NCBI GenBank assembly: GCA_945860385.1
Contig: CAMAQD010000010.1
Coordinates: forward strand, 59,858-123,857
Source of the DNA: Flavobacterium psychrophilum
GTDB taxonomy: Bacteria > Bacteroidota > Bacteroidia > Flavobacteriales > Flavobacteriaceae
DNA length: 64,000 nt
Reading direction: 5' to 3'
In this document: in pieces, positions 18,985-29,274 of the stretch
Position numbering within the stretch: position 1 is the stretch's first letter
Layout of the letters: each line of letters starts with the position of its first letter
Notes under the pieces: model-generated
Seen by the model: the letters and a program-made list of their open reading frames with translations, nothing else
Database searches by the model: none
Told to the model about the DNA's origin: nothing
Program-made: the position numbers and the translations under genes

Positions 18985-20727
18985 CTAAATTTTGTTTTGT
19001 GTATCTAGTAATTTGGCAAGTTTTTCAATAGTTGGATTTTGAAGTACAGCAGAAAGAGGTATTCGCATGCCTGTCGTTTTTTGAAGTTTAATCACTATTT
19101 TTACAGCAATGATAGAATGCCCTCCTAGTTGAAAGAAATTACTAAAAACATCTATGTCCTCTAGATTTAAGCATTCTTTCCAAACATCTGCCACTAATTT
19201 TTCAGATTCTGTTCTAGGTTTAGTTATCTGGGTTGTTGAAGAAATATTAATACATTCTTCTTTGAGTAATGCTTTTCTATCTAATTTTCCATTGGAAGTA
19301 AATGGTAATCTTTTAATAATTTTAAAATTATAAGGAACACAATATTCAGGTATTTGATTTAGTAATTGTTTTTTCCATTCATTAATTTTATCACTATCAA
19401 CTACAACATTATCATTTAAAAGAATATACGCAATTAACCTATCATCTTCAACTAACACAACAGCTACTTTAATTTCAACAATATTCAATAGTTGAAATTC
19501 TATTTCTTCTAACTCAATCCTGTACCCACGAATTTTTACTTGATTGTCTTTCCTTCCAATATATTCAATGTCTCCACTAGGAAGCCATTTAGCGAGATCT
19601 CCAGTTTTATATAGTTTACTATTTTCTATAAACGGGTTATTAATAAATTTCTGTGCTGTGAGTTCAGGTAAGTTCAAATAACCTCTAGATAAACCTAGTC
19701 CTGATAGACACAACTCTCCAACTTCTCCTATCCCCACTAATTGCAAAGAGTCCGATAAAATATATGCGCTTGTATTACTAATTGGTTTTCCAATAGGTAG
19801 CGAATTATAGTATTCACAATCGGCAGAATATTTGAAAATTGTTGAGGTTATCGAGTTTTCTGTAGGGCCATAACAATTATAAAAATCAAAAACACCACCT
19901 AGTTTTTTTGCTAATACAAGTGGGCATACTTCCCCTCCAACAAGTATTCTTTTAAGGGATTTTAAATGCGAAATATTGCCTAATATTTCTAGATAACTTG
20001 GAGTAATATCTAAATGTGTAATTTTATTATTTTCTAAAAAGGGTAGTAGTAAATTGTTTTTAATTTCTTCTTTACTTATTATTGATAAAACACTTCCAGT
20101 AAGTAACGCTATGAATATTTGTTCAACAGATGCATCAAAACAATAATTTGAAAAAAGTAATATATTTTCGTTTTTTGTTATTTTTAAATTTTTTATTTGA
20201 TGTAAAATTAAGTTTATTACCCCTTGATGTTCAATCATGACCCCTTTAGGGTTTCCTGTTGTTCCAGAGGTATAAATAATATAACAAAGGCTATCCGGTT
20301 TTAAATCAATATTTTGGGGAGATTTCATTGAAAAGCTATCTTTAACTTGAATGAAATCTTCAATCAACTTAGAGTCAATGGTGACCTTGCATTTACTGTC
20401 ATTTTGTATGAAGCTTATCCTTTGATGTGGATTTTCTATATCTATTGGTACATATGCAGCTCCTGCTTTTAATAACCCTATAATACAAACTATTACTATT
20501 TCACTTTTTTCAAGCAGTAGCCCCACTAAATCCCCAACAACGATATTCTGTTTGTTAATTAAATAGTTTGCAAGTTGATTGGATAAATTATTGAGTTCGT
20601 TATATGTAAGTTTTTGATCGTTATAGATTACAGCTATGTCGTCTGGTGTCCTATCAACCTGCTGCAAGAATAGATCAACAATGGTCTCTTTTAATGGATT
20701 TTTTATTTCAGATAATGGTTTTATCAT
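18985..20727 (-). CDS. NRPS A-T didomain protein without a C domain
   Basis: 580 residues. The adenylation domain starts within the first 15 residues (KETIVDLFLQQVDRTPDD), with TSGTTGNPKG, NCYGPTENS, GDLAKW and GKLDRK motifs. A carrier domain follows with GGHSI, Ser538. The pocket reads D-A-E-D-L-G-C-I-T-K, reminiscent of acidic-pocket codes for basic residues such as Lys, but uncertain. There is no condensation or release domain; a TE relic lies just beyond its stop. It may load an amino acid in trans or be a leftover of a longer protein. Its start region is repeated in the relic at 2460-2668. Confidence 0.92.
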   Translation of the reverse strand: MIKPLSEIKNPLKETIVDLFLQQVDRTPDDIAVIYNDQKLTYNELNNLSNQLANYLINKQNIVVGDLVGLLLEKSEIVIVCIIGLLKAGAAYVPIDIENPHQRISFIQNDSKCKVTIDSKLIEDFIQVKDSFSMKSPQNIDLKPDSLCYIIYTSGTTGNPKGVMIEHQGVINLILHQIKNLKITKNENILLFSNYCFDASVEQIFIALLTGSVLSIISKEEIKNNLLLPFLENNKITHLDITPSYLEILGNISHLKSLKRILVGGEVCPLVLAKKLGGVFDFYNCYGPTENSITSTIFKYSADCEYYNSLPIGKPISNTSAYILSDSLQLVGIGEVGELCLSGLGLSRGYLNLPELTAQKFINNPFIENSKLYKTGDLAKWLPSGDIEYIGRKDNQVKIRGYRIELEEIEFQLLNIVEIKVAVVLVEDDRLIAYILLNDNVVVDSDKINEWKKQLLNQIPEYCVPYNFKIIKRLPFTSNGKLDRKALLKEECINISSTTQITKPRTESEKLVADVWKECLNLEDIDVFSNFFQLGGHSIIAVKIVIKLQKTTGMRIPLSAVLQNPTIEKLAKLLDTQNKI

Positions 20728-20808
20728 AAGTTCTCAATTTTAAAATCGTCATTCTTACTATTAATCGAATTTAATTTGCATACCATAAATTTAATGAAGG
20801 AAGAGAAT

Positions 20809-23800
20809 TTAAATATTTGCGTGTTTCTGATCTAAAATATTCTGAATCATTTTAGCTAAAACTTTATCATTAGGAGGATCTACTATACTGAGATGATTGC
20901 CAGGAACGTTATGAATATTGACTCCTTTTAAAGCTGCTTTTTTCCAACCCATATGCTCAGAGTCTAATTTGTAACCATCATCATCTTTTGCTCTAAATAA
21001 CTCTACTTCAAAATTTTGTGGTTTTAGATGATAGCGATCAGTAATTTTGTTAACCATAACATTAGCGACTGTAAATTCTTCAAGTGCCAAGGCTTCCTGT
21101 TCAGACAAAACTTCTTTTTGACCAAAATACATTTTTAAGATATAGTCTTTTTTTGCTTTAGCTCGCAATTTAAATCCTTTCCAACTTGTCAGCATTTCCA
21201 TTAAGTAATCCAATCTTCGGTGGGTAATATCAACGTATCGTATAAGCTTTTTTTGAAAAAGCGATGGGTAATAATACGATGAGTCTACATAAGAGTCTAA
21301 TAAAGCCACAATACTTACTTTTTTTCCTTGTTCTTTTAATTGGCGTGCCATTTCAAAAGCAACAACACCTCCAAACGAAAATCCAGCTAAAGCATATGGT
21401 CCCTCGGGATTTATTTTTACTACTGATTCTATATAACAAGCGGCCATTTCTTCGATAGATTCAAACCAATTGTCATATCCGTTCTGTCCAATTCCTTGAA
21501 TTCCATATACTGGCTGGTCTTCATCGAAATGGCTAATCACGTTTCTGAAATTTAAAATATTGAGTCCAGCTCCGTGAACCATAAAAAGAGGGGGCTTTGT
21601 GCCTTTAGGTTTAATAGGCACTAAATAGTCTGAATAAATTTCTTTATCGGTATCTAATAGTTTAGCAAGTTCCTCGATGGTAGAATATTCAAATAAAGCA
21701 GATATTGGTAATTTCTTCCCCGTTTGTTGTTGTATTTTATTCATTACTCTAACAGCGATTAATGAATGACCACCAATTTCGAAGAAATTACTATAAATGT
21801 CTATTTTTTCTCTATTTAAGCTTTCTTTCCAAATAGATTCTACTATTTTTTCTTCCACAGTTCGAGGCTCAGTAAATTCAACTATTTTATTCGATTTATA
21901 ATTTAATAATGCTTTACGATCTGTTTTTCCGCTCAGTGTCGTTGGCAGTTTCTCTAAGATATTAAAGTCGTGAGGCACCATAAACGAAGGAAGTTGTAAG
22001 GCTAATTCACTTCGCCATAATCGAATTTGATCTTGTTCCTTAACTATTTCATAATTGGTTTCAATAAAAGCAATAAGAATGTCAGTTTCTGCTAAGACAA
22101 TTGCTGATTTAATCCCGTCGATAGACAGTAACGCTTCCTCTATTTCACCTAATTCTATTCGATATCCTCTCACTTTGACCTGATGATCAATACGTCCAAG
22201 ACACTGAACTTGACCATTAGGTAAAAGTTTTCCTAAATCACCAGAAAGATACATTTTACCACCTGATTCAAGATCGAAAGGGTTGGTCAAAAACCGTTCA
22301 TTGTTAAGGTCAGGTCTATTCAGATACCCTAAAGACACTCCATCTCCGGCAATTACTATTTCTCCTACTTGTCCCTCATTGACAGGTTTTCTATTTGCAT
22401 CTAACAAATAAACATTGGTATTCGCAATTGGCCTACCAATAGTAATTGGATTATCACTCAATGTTATTTGCGTAAGAAAGCAACATACTGTAGTTTCTGT
22501 TGGCCCATAAATGTTCCATAATTCATCACATTTTGACAGTAATTCGTGAGCCAAAGGCATTGGGACTGCTTCTCCACCAATTAAAGCCTTAATATTTAGC
22601 GGTTTTTCCCAACCAGAATCTAGTAGAATATGCCAAATACTTGAGGTTCCCCACATCATTGTGATTTTGTCCTTTGCAGCTTTTTCGAGCAGTAAATTTC
22701 CATCTCTCCTAGTTTCTTCATCAACCAGAACTACGCAAGCTCCGTGAAGTAAGGGTAGGAATATTTCCATAACCATAGCATCAAATGAGATAGTAGTTAT
22801 TGAAAAGATTTTATCTTTTGCACTTATGCCTGGTTCTTTGGCCATTGAATACACAAGATTGATTACGTTGCAATGTGCAACTTGAACACCTTTTGGTTTT
22901 CCGGTAGATCCTGATGTGTATATGATATAAGCAGCAGATTCCTTAGGGACCATAAGATTTACAGGTTCTATAGGTAAATCGCGCATTGAGTCCAAAATCG
23001 AGGCAATAGTGAGAGAAATCGCTTTATTTGGAAAGTTTGTTTTTAAGTTTGAACCAATATAAAATGCAGCATCTGAATCTTCAATCATTAAATTGAGTCG
23101 CGCTTCAGGATAATTAGTATCGATTGGGACATAAGATGCGCCACATTGTAATACAGCAAAAAGAGAAGCTATTAATTCGGGAGTTCTATCTAGCGAAATA
23201 GCGACAATTTGACCCGGTCGCAGACCTTGCGACCAAAGATAATTTGCCACTTGATTTATCATTGTATTTAATTCGCCATAAGTAATTTGTTTATCCTCGA
23301 ATTCAAGTGCTATTGCTTTAGGAGATATTTTAGATTGTTTGGCAAAAAGTTCGTGCAATGTGCTCTTGGGATAAGCCATTTTTGGCCCGCTTATTTGGAA
23401 ATTTTTATTTGTATAATCTTGAAATGTAATTTGTCCTATAGTTTTTGATGGGTCTTCGACAATCTTTTGCAATATTTGCTCAAAAGACTGCATCATTTTA
23501 TTGATAGTTTCTGGTTCAAAAAGAACTTTGTTAAAACACCATTCTAAGACAAGATTTTTTTCACTACCACTAGCATTAAGAAAAATTTCGAAAGTATTGA
23601 AAAATAGTCCAGTATTTATTAATTTAAAATTAAGATTTGAAAAAGCTACGTCATCAGTAAGGCCTATCCCTATGTTGAACGCAACAGGAACTAAAGGTAT
23701 TCTTGACGGATCTCGGGCAACATTGAGTTTTTGCAGCAGATGACCAAAGCTTATTTGTTGATTATCGTAAGCATCAAATAGTTCTATTTTACGTTTGTTT

Positions 23801-24804
23801 AAATAGTCAGTAAAACTAATATTTGCCTCAGGATTGCTTCGTAAGGGTAGTAAATTTACACAGTGACCTATTAAACATTTCATGCCAGTTACAGGTTGCC
23901 CTGCCGCAGGAACCCCAACAACGATATCATTCTGCCCTGTTAATTGGCACAAAAAAACTTCAAAACCTGCTAGTATTGTAGTAATTAAACTAGTACCAGC
24001 ATTTAAACCTATTTTTTTTATTGAGGCCAACAACTGAGCATCTAATAAGAAATCTAAATGTGCGCTTTCATAAGTTCTAAGCGAAGGTCTTGTATTATCA
24101 GTTGGAAGATCTAATATAGGAATAGATTGATCGTACAATTCTATCCAATACTTTTCTATTTCTTTGTATTCATTACTGTTTGCAAATATTTGTTCTTCCT
24201 CTGCGTATTCGCTAAATGGAATTGATTCTGGTAATAGCGGTGTTCTATTTTCGACTAGTGCTGAATAAATTATCCCTAATTCTTCCAATATAACACCTAC
24301 TGACCAACCGTCACAAATGATATGATGAATATTTAGTATCAGAGTATGTTTTAGATCAGAAAATTTAAGTAGACTAACTTTAATAAGAGGTCCTTTTACA
24401 AGGTCAAAAACATAACAGGCTTCTTTGTTTGTATACTGTTCAAATGCATCAATTTGAGACTCTTTTCCAATATTTGATAGATCCAGGTTGCTCACAGCAA
24501 TAGGAAGCTGTTTGAAAATAGACATATGAATACCGTCTGCGCTAAAAGTCGCACGAAGGGACTCGTGACGATCAACCAAAGTTTGAATTGCTAATTCCAT
24601 CGCTTGACTATCCAATATGCCATCAAATTCTATGGCGTATAATAGGTTAAAGGCCCTATTCGCATCATCTCCACCGAAATAACAAGAAGTCCATATTTCA
24701 GACTGCGATTTTGTAGTAAAAATTATATTTTCAAAATCAGTCGACAGCGGTTTTATTTGATTTATATTTGAATTATGCGATTGGTCCATCATTATAGTGT
24801 GCAA
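20809..24804 (-). CDS. NRPS module C-A-T-TE, paralogue of the 2750-6727 protein
   Basis: 1331 residues with the same layout as the gene at 2750-6727 and very high similarity, greatest in the A domain. C domain with HHIICDG near residue 162; A domain with TSGSTGKPKG and YGPTETTVCC; pocket D-A-M-W-L-G-I-V-C-K, identical to its paralogue; carrier GGHSL Ser1014; type I thioesterase GFSFG Ser1143 and His1304 in GNHLSI. Two possible starts lie at residues 1 and 5-6. An internal release domain in the middle of a six-gene line is unusual: either this gene ends its own short product, or the TE works on another protein. Confidence 0.94.
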   Translation of the reverse strand: MHTIMMDQSHNSNINQIKPLSTDFENIIFTTKSQSEIWTSCYFGGDDANRAFNLLYAIEFDGILDSQAMELAIQTLVDRHESLRATFSADGIHMSIFKQLPIAVSNLDLSNIGKESQIDAFEQYTNKEACYVFDLVKGPLIKVSLLKFSDLKHTLILNIHHIICDGWSVGVILEELGIIYSALVENRTPLLPESIPFSEYAEEEQIFANSNEYKEIEKYWIELYDQSIPILDLPTDNTRPSLRTYESAHLDFLLDAQLLASIKKIGLNAGTSLITTILAGFEVFLCQLTGQNDIVVGVPAAGQPVTGMKCLIGHCVNLLPLRSNPEANISFTDYLNKRKIELFDAYDNQQISFGHLLQKLNVARDPSRIPLVPVAFNIGIGLTDDVAFSNLNFKLINTGLFFNTFEIFLNASGSEKNLVLEWCFNKVLFEPETINKMMQSFEQILQKIVEDPSKTIGQITFQDYTNKNFQISGPKMAYPKSTLHELFAKQSKISPKAIALEFEDKQITYGELNTMINQVANYLWSQGLRPGQIVAISLDRTPELIASLFAVLQCGASYVPIDTNYPEARLNLMIEDSDAAFYIGSNLKTNFPNKAISLTIASILDSMRDLPIEPVNLMVPKESAAYIIYTSGSTGKPKGVQVAHCNVINLVYSMAKEPGISAKDKIFSITTISFDAMVMEIFLPLLHGACVVLVDEETRRDGNLLLEKAAKDKITMMWGTSSIWHILLDSGWEKPLNIKALIGGEAVPMPLAHELLSKCDELWNIYGPTETTVCCFLTQITLSDNPITIGRPIANTNVYLLDANRKPVNEGQVGEIVIAGDGVSLGYLNRPDLNNERFLTNPFDLESGGKMYLSGDLGKLLPNGQVQCLGRIDHQVKVRGYRIELGEIEEALLSIDGIKSAIVLAETDILIAFIETNYEIVKEQDQIRLWRSELALQLPSFMVPHDFNILEKLPTTLSGKTDRKALLNYKSNKIVEFTEPRTVEEKIVESIWKESLNREKIDIYSNFFEIGGHSLIAVRVMNKIQQQTGKKLPISALFEYSTIEELAKLLDTDKEIYSDYLVPIKPKGTKPPLFMVHGAGLNILNFRNVISHFDEDQPVYGIQGIGQNGYDNWFESIEEMAACYIESVVKINPEGPYALAGFSFGGVVAFEMARQLKEQGKKVSIVALLDSYVDSSYYYPSLFQKKLIRYVDITHRRLDYLMEMLTSWKGFKLRAKAKKDYILKMYFGQKEVLSEQEALALEEFTVANVMVNKITDRYHLKPQNFEVELFRAKDDDGYKLDSEHMGWKKAALKGVNIHNVPGNHLSIVDPPNDKVLAKMIQNILDQKHANI

Positions 24805-24994
24805 ATTGCGATTAAAATTTTACTTAGAAACTTATTATGCGATTTCAATTACTTTTGTGTGCATCTCTACTTTTTTTATTAAATAAAAGATGCGATTCAT
24901 ATTTTTGCTACTCTAATAAAAACAAAAATACATTATTTCTTATTTTTAGAGGTTGCTCAACCTTCAAATCAAATAGGTTACCAATTTAGAACTA

Positions 24995-27900
24995 TTAAAT
25001 TGGTTTATTTAATAATTTGGCAAATTTTTCAATAGTTGGATTTTGAAATACAGCAGAAAGAGGTATTCGTGTACCTGTCTTTTTCTGAATTTTAACCACT
25101 ATTGTTACCGCTATAATAGAATGTCCTCCTATTTCAAAAAAGTTGCTAAAAATATCAATTCGCTCTTTTTTTAAATGTTCTTCCCAAATTTCGGCTACTA
25201 ACTTTTCTTCATTAGTACGAGGGGCATTATATTGTTGACTAGTTTCCAAATTGGATTTAAACTCTAATAGGGCGGTTCGATCTATTTTATCATTAAGTGT
25301 CGTTGGCATTTTTTCTAAAATATGAAATTCGTGAGGCAACATAAAAGCTGGCAATTGTGAGGCCAATTCATTTCGCCAGAATCGAATCTGTTCTATTTCA
25401 TCCGCTATTTCCGAATTTACTATAATAAAAGCAACTAATATATCGGTTTTGGCCAAAACAATCGCAGATTTGATGCCGGCAATCGACATTAAAGCTTGTT
25501 CTATTTCTCCAATTTCAATTCGATGGCCTCTTACTTTAACTTGATGATCGATGCGTCCAAGGCATACTACTTCATTGCTTGGGAGTAGTTTTCCTATATC
25601 GCCAGAAAGATACATAATATCGTCTTTTTTATTTGAAAATATATTTGGAATAAATTTTTCTGCTGTAAGTTCTGGTCTTCCCAGATATCCTTTTCCAACA
25701 CCAACTCCTCCTATGGCTATTTCTCCAACGGTGTCAGGTGGTAGTAAGTTTAAGTTCTCATCGACTATGTAATATTGCATATTTGCAATGGGACCTCCAA
25801 CGGAGATTAATGTTTCTTCGGATTTTATATGTTTGCAAGACGAAAAAATAGTTACTTCTGTTGGTCCGTATAAATTCCACAGTTCATCGCCTCTTTTTAA
25901 CAGCTCCTTGGCAGCTGGAATAGGTAGTGGTTCGCCACAGCACCATATCTTGATGGGTAATTTTTTTGTCCATCCCGCATCACATAGCATCAAATAAGTT
26001 GTTGTTGTACCGACCATTAACGAAATTTTTTCCTTTTCTAGCATCTCATACAATAGGGTTCCATCTTTTGATGTTTCGTGGTCAGGTAAGACTACAGTCG
26101 CTCCTTTGAATAGAGGGAAGAACAATTCAAAACTAGCGATATCAAAAGAAATAGTGGAGATAAAAGGAACTCTATCAGTTTCTTTTATGCCAGGTTCATT
26201 TTCTAATGCAAAGAGTAGATTGACGACGTTTCTATTCGATATTTTAGCTCCTTTTGGTTTTCCAGTAGAACCAGATGTGTACAAAAGGTACAATACATTT
26301 TCTGGGTTTACCTCTATTGGAAGTTTTGTTGATGGATATTGCTCTAGAGACGCCATAGCATCATCTATTAATAAAGTGTTGGAACATTTAGGCAAGGTCA
26401 AAGACAGCGCTTTACTAGTTACTAAAAACTTTGCTTTTGAGTCTTCCATCATATATTCTACACGTTTCACTGGATATTCGTGATCTAGCGGAAGGTATGC
26501 TGCTCCACATTGGATAATTCCTAAAATTGCATATACTAATTCTGGACTACGAGGATAAGAAACAGCAATATAATCTCCAGATTGAACTCCTTGTGCGGTC
26601 AAGAAATGAGCAAACTGATTACCTCTAATATGCAAATCGTGGTATGATATTTTTGTGTTATTATATTCTAACGCGATATTATTAGGCGTTATTTCTGCTT
26701 GTTTATTTAGTAATTGCGATAATGAAACGTTAGGAAATGGCGTTTCTGTCGTATTTAATTTAGTATATTCGCTAGAGAAATCCTGAAAAGTGATTTGTTC
26801 TATAGTTTTTAATGGGTCTTCTACAATCTTTTGCAATATTTGCTCAAAAGATTGCATCATTTTCTTGATTGTTTCGGGTTCAAAAAGAACCTCGTTAAAA
26901 GACCATTCTAAAATAAGATTTTTTTCGTTATCGCTGGCATTAAGAAAAATTTCGAAAGTATCGAAAGATTTCACTGTGTTTATTAATTTAAAATTAAGAT
27001 TAGTAAAAGCAACATTATCAGTTAAGCCTAAACCCATGCTGAATGTAACAGGAACTAGTGGTATTCTCGAAGGATCTCGCGCTACATTGATATTTTGTAG
27101 CAAATGGCCGAAGCTTAGTTGTTGGTTATCGTAAGCATCAAATAGTTCTAATTTACGTTTATTTAGATAGTCAATAAAACTAATATTTGACTCAGTATTA
27201 CTTCGCAAAGGTAGTAAATTCGCACAATGACCTATTAAACAGTCCATGCCTGCTACAGGCTGACCCGCTACCGGAACCCCAACAATGATGTCATTCTGAC
27301 CTGTTACTTGACGCAAGAAAACTTCAAAACCAGCTAATATAGTAGTAATCAAGCTTGTGTCAGTATCTAAACCTATTTTTTTTATCGAGGCCACTAGCTT
27401 TGAATCTAATACAAAATCTAAATGTTTACTTTTATACGTTCGAAGTGGCGGTCTCGGATTGTCAGTGGGAAGATTAATTACAGGAATATTTTCCTGGTAC
27501 ATTTTAATCCAATATTTTTCTACTTCTTGGTATTCATTACTATTTGAGAATAATTGTTCTTGATTTGCAAAAGCACTAAAAGCTATCGGTTCTGGAAGTA
27601 AAGGTGTTTTATTTTCAACTAAAGCAGAATAAATTATCCCTAATTCTTGCAAAATAACACCAATAGACCAGCCATCGCAAATGATATGGTGTACTGTTAT
27701 TATAAAGCTATGTTTAACATTAGAAAATGAAATCAAACCAACTTTGATCAAAGGTCCGTTAACAAGGTCAAAGATATAATTAGCATCTTGTTTTTTATAA
27801 TGCTCAAATGCGGCATTTTGGGATTCTTCATTCAAGTTTTTTAGATCAAGTTTGTCAATACCTAAAGGCAACTCTTTAAAAATAGACATATAAACACCAT

Positions 27901-28150
27901 CTGTACTAAAACAGGCACGAAGTGACTCGTGGCGATTTACTATAGTTTGTATGGCTTGTTCCATCGCTTTAGAGTCTAACAGGCCGTCAAAATCGATTGT
28001 AAAAGGGAGGTTATAGGATCTGTTTGCATCAGTTCCGCCAAAAAAACAAGAAGTCCATATTTCAGATTGTGATTTTGTGGTATAAATAGCTTTTTCTATT
28101 TCTTGACCTGCAAATGGATTAAATTTTGGGCTTTCTTCTAAATTATACAT
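24995..28150 (-). CDS. NRPS module C-A-T
   Basis: 1051 residues, the first intact gene of the cluster in transcription order. C domain with HHIICDG near residue 153; A domain with TSGSTGKPKG near 626, NLYGPTEVTIF and GDIGK; carrier GGHSI Ser1011; no thioesterase. The pocket reads D-I-F-V-W-C-L-I-F-K, which I cannot assign. Note LNDKIDRTALL where paralogues have SGKIDRKALL: the motif A10 Lys position is kept (Lys of DKIDR) although the Gly is lost. The N-terminal C domain is a close paralogue of the other two full C domains. A 190-base gap without recognisable genes precedes the next synthetase. Confidence 0.93.
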   Translation of the reverse strand: MYNLEESPKFNPFAGQEIEKAIYTTKSQSEIWTSCFFGGTDANRSYNLPFTIDFDGLLDSKAMEQAIQTIVNRHESLRACFSTDGVYMSIFKELPLGIDKLDLKNLNEESQNAAFEHYKKQDANYIFDLVNGPLIKVGLISFSNVKHSFIITVHHIICDGWSIGVILQELGIIYSALVENKTPLLPEPIAFSAFANQEQLFSNSNEYQEVEKYWIKMYQENIPVINLPTDNPRPPLRTYKSKHLDFVLDSKLVASIKKIGLDTDTSLITTILAGFEVFLRQVTGQNDIIVGVPVAGQPVAGMDCLIGHCANLLPLRSNTESNISFIDYLNKRKLELFDAYDNQQLSFGHLLQNINVARDPSRIPLVPVTFSMGLGLTDNVAFTNLNFKLINTVKSFDTFEIFLNASDNEKNLILEWSFNEVLFEPETIKKMMQSFEQILQKIVEDPLKTIEQITFQDFSSEYTKLNTTETPFPNVSLSQLLNKQAEITPNNIALEYNNTKISYHDLHIRGNQFAHFLTAQGVQSGDYIAVSYPRSPELVYAILGIIQCGAAYLPLDHEYPVKRVEYMMEDSKAKFLVTSKALSLTLPKCSNTLLIDDAMASLEQYPSTKLPIEVNPENVLYLLYTSGSTGKPKGAKISNRNVVNLLFALENEPGIKETDRVPFISTISFDIASFELFFPLFKGATVVLPDHETSKDGTLLYEMLEKEKISLMVGTTTTYLMLCDAGWTKKLPIKIWCCGEPLPIPAAKELLKRGDELWNLYGPTEVTIFSSCKHIKSEETLISVGGPIANMQYYIVDENLNLLPPDTVGEIAIGGVGVGKGYLGRPELTAEKFIPNIFSNKKDDIMYLSGDIGKLLPSNEVVCLGRIDHQVKVRGHRIEIGEIEQALMSIAGIKSAIVLAKTDILVAFIIVNSEIADEIEQIRFWRNELASQLPAFMLPHEFHILEKMPTTLNDKIDRTALLEFKSNLETSQQYNAPRTNEEKLVAEIWEEHLKKERIDIFSNFFEIGGHSIIAVTIVVKIQKKTGTRIPLSAVFQNPTIEKFAKLLNKPI

Positions 28151-28165
28151 TTTATATTTTTTATC

Positions 28166-28477
28166 TCAGATAATTAAATAGTGATCAAGTTGATTTGATA
28201 GTATGTTGAGTTCATTGTAAGTAAGCTTTTATTATTTGTAAACAATTGGTATTTCATCTGGTTTCTTATTAACCTGTTCGACGAATAGATCTACAATTGT
28301 GTCTATTGTTTTATTTAATTCACTGTAAGTAACTTGCTTATTCTTAAATTCAAATGCAATTGAAATCGAATTTATCGCAGCTTGCTTTGTAAAAAGTTCA
28401 TCTAAGGTGCTTTGTGGGCATTGCAAAGTTGGTCCCTTTATCTCTTTTTGTTCGCTACTGGCGGCATGTGTTGTCAT
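28166..28477 (-). pseudogene. Chimeric A-domain stub with tandem stop codons
   Basis: From ATG 28477 the first 45 codons resemble the A-domain entry of the C-A-T-TE genes (CPQSTLDELFTKQ, ALEF-like AFEF, VTYSELN). The frame then continues as the start of the other A-domain type (TIVDLFVEQVNKKPDE, VYK). Two consecutive stops, TAA TAA at 28232-28237, stand where relatives have Glu-Gln or Asp-Gln. Beyond them the frame resumes as KLTYNELNILSNQLDHYLII up to TGA at 28166-28168, just before the next gene's ATG at 28150. So this is a fusion of two A-domain beginnings, truncated and then interrupted. An 81-residue peptide could still be made but has no catalytic part. Confidence 0.8.
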
Positions 28478-29274
28478 TTTAATTATCGTAAATTAAATTT
28501 TTGCAATATTATTGATAATGTAATTTTTGTTGCGAAATTAATTATAGCAAAAAAAGAAAAAGATTTTCACTTAAATATGTATCTTCTATGTAAAGCCATT
28601 ATTGTCGATGAATAACATATTTTAGGGTTTGTAAAGATATTTTTTTAAAAATTTTACAAGGACTTTTTGAGTCAATTTTTACAAATAAACTTTTTTTGAC
28701 AATTGCCATTTTTTTTGCAGATTAATCTATTGAATGATTCATCCCTGTTGGTTTTGTTTTCTTTGTGTACTACTATTTCTTTTCTGTAAATTAATTTTTG
28801 GCTCAATTTAATTTCTAAAAATTAAAAAATATTTTTTCAGCACAAATTGTCTTTGCTCTCCTTAAAAATCCTTTCTGAGTTGAACTTTTTTTTCGTAAAA
28901 TATTTTGGACTTGGGTAATCATAAGAATTTTCAAAAGTTGCACTTAACTTAATTGATAATATTTAATTAAATCCAGATGATTATTAAGACAAATAAATTG
29001 AATTTCACCAAAAGAATGCATATTTAATAATAAATAACTCATATTTCTAATAAATTATTTTTTTTATTGAAGTAATATCGTACAAAGATTTCAGTTGGTA
29101 ATCTATTAACTATTAAAAATTTGACAAATAATATTTATATAGATGTATAGGATTGTTAAATAGATAAACACTATGTATTTCATCGGAAATAGTATGTGTT
29201 TAATCGATTTTATTTTAATTTTTAATAATTTTGTTATCATAAAAATGTAAAATTAATTTAATGCCCCTAAAATC
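28478..29274. other. Divergent intergenic region between the NRPS cluster and the T9SS protein
   Basis: About 800 very AT-rich bases that must hold the promoters of the leftward NRPS cluster and the rightward T9SS gene. I find no full TAnnTTTG match for the leftward unit; the nearest is an imperfect TTTATTTG at about 28685-28692. No small gene is recognisable. Confidence 0.5.
29226..29233 (+). promoter_or_regulatory. -7 element of the T9SS protein gene
   Basis: TAATTTTG matches TAnnTTTG and lies 41 bases before the GTG start at 29275. A clear TTG at -33 is absent. Confidence 0.4.

Noticed and set aside
24923..24930. TATTTTTG on the minus strand upstream of the 24804 gene as an internal promoter
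   Set aside because: The -7 match is good, but no TTG lies at a fitting distance and it is far (about 120 bases) from the start; not supported enough to list.
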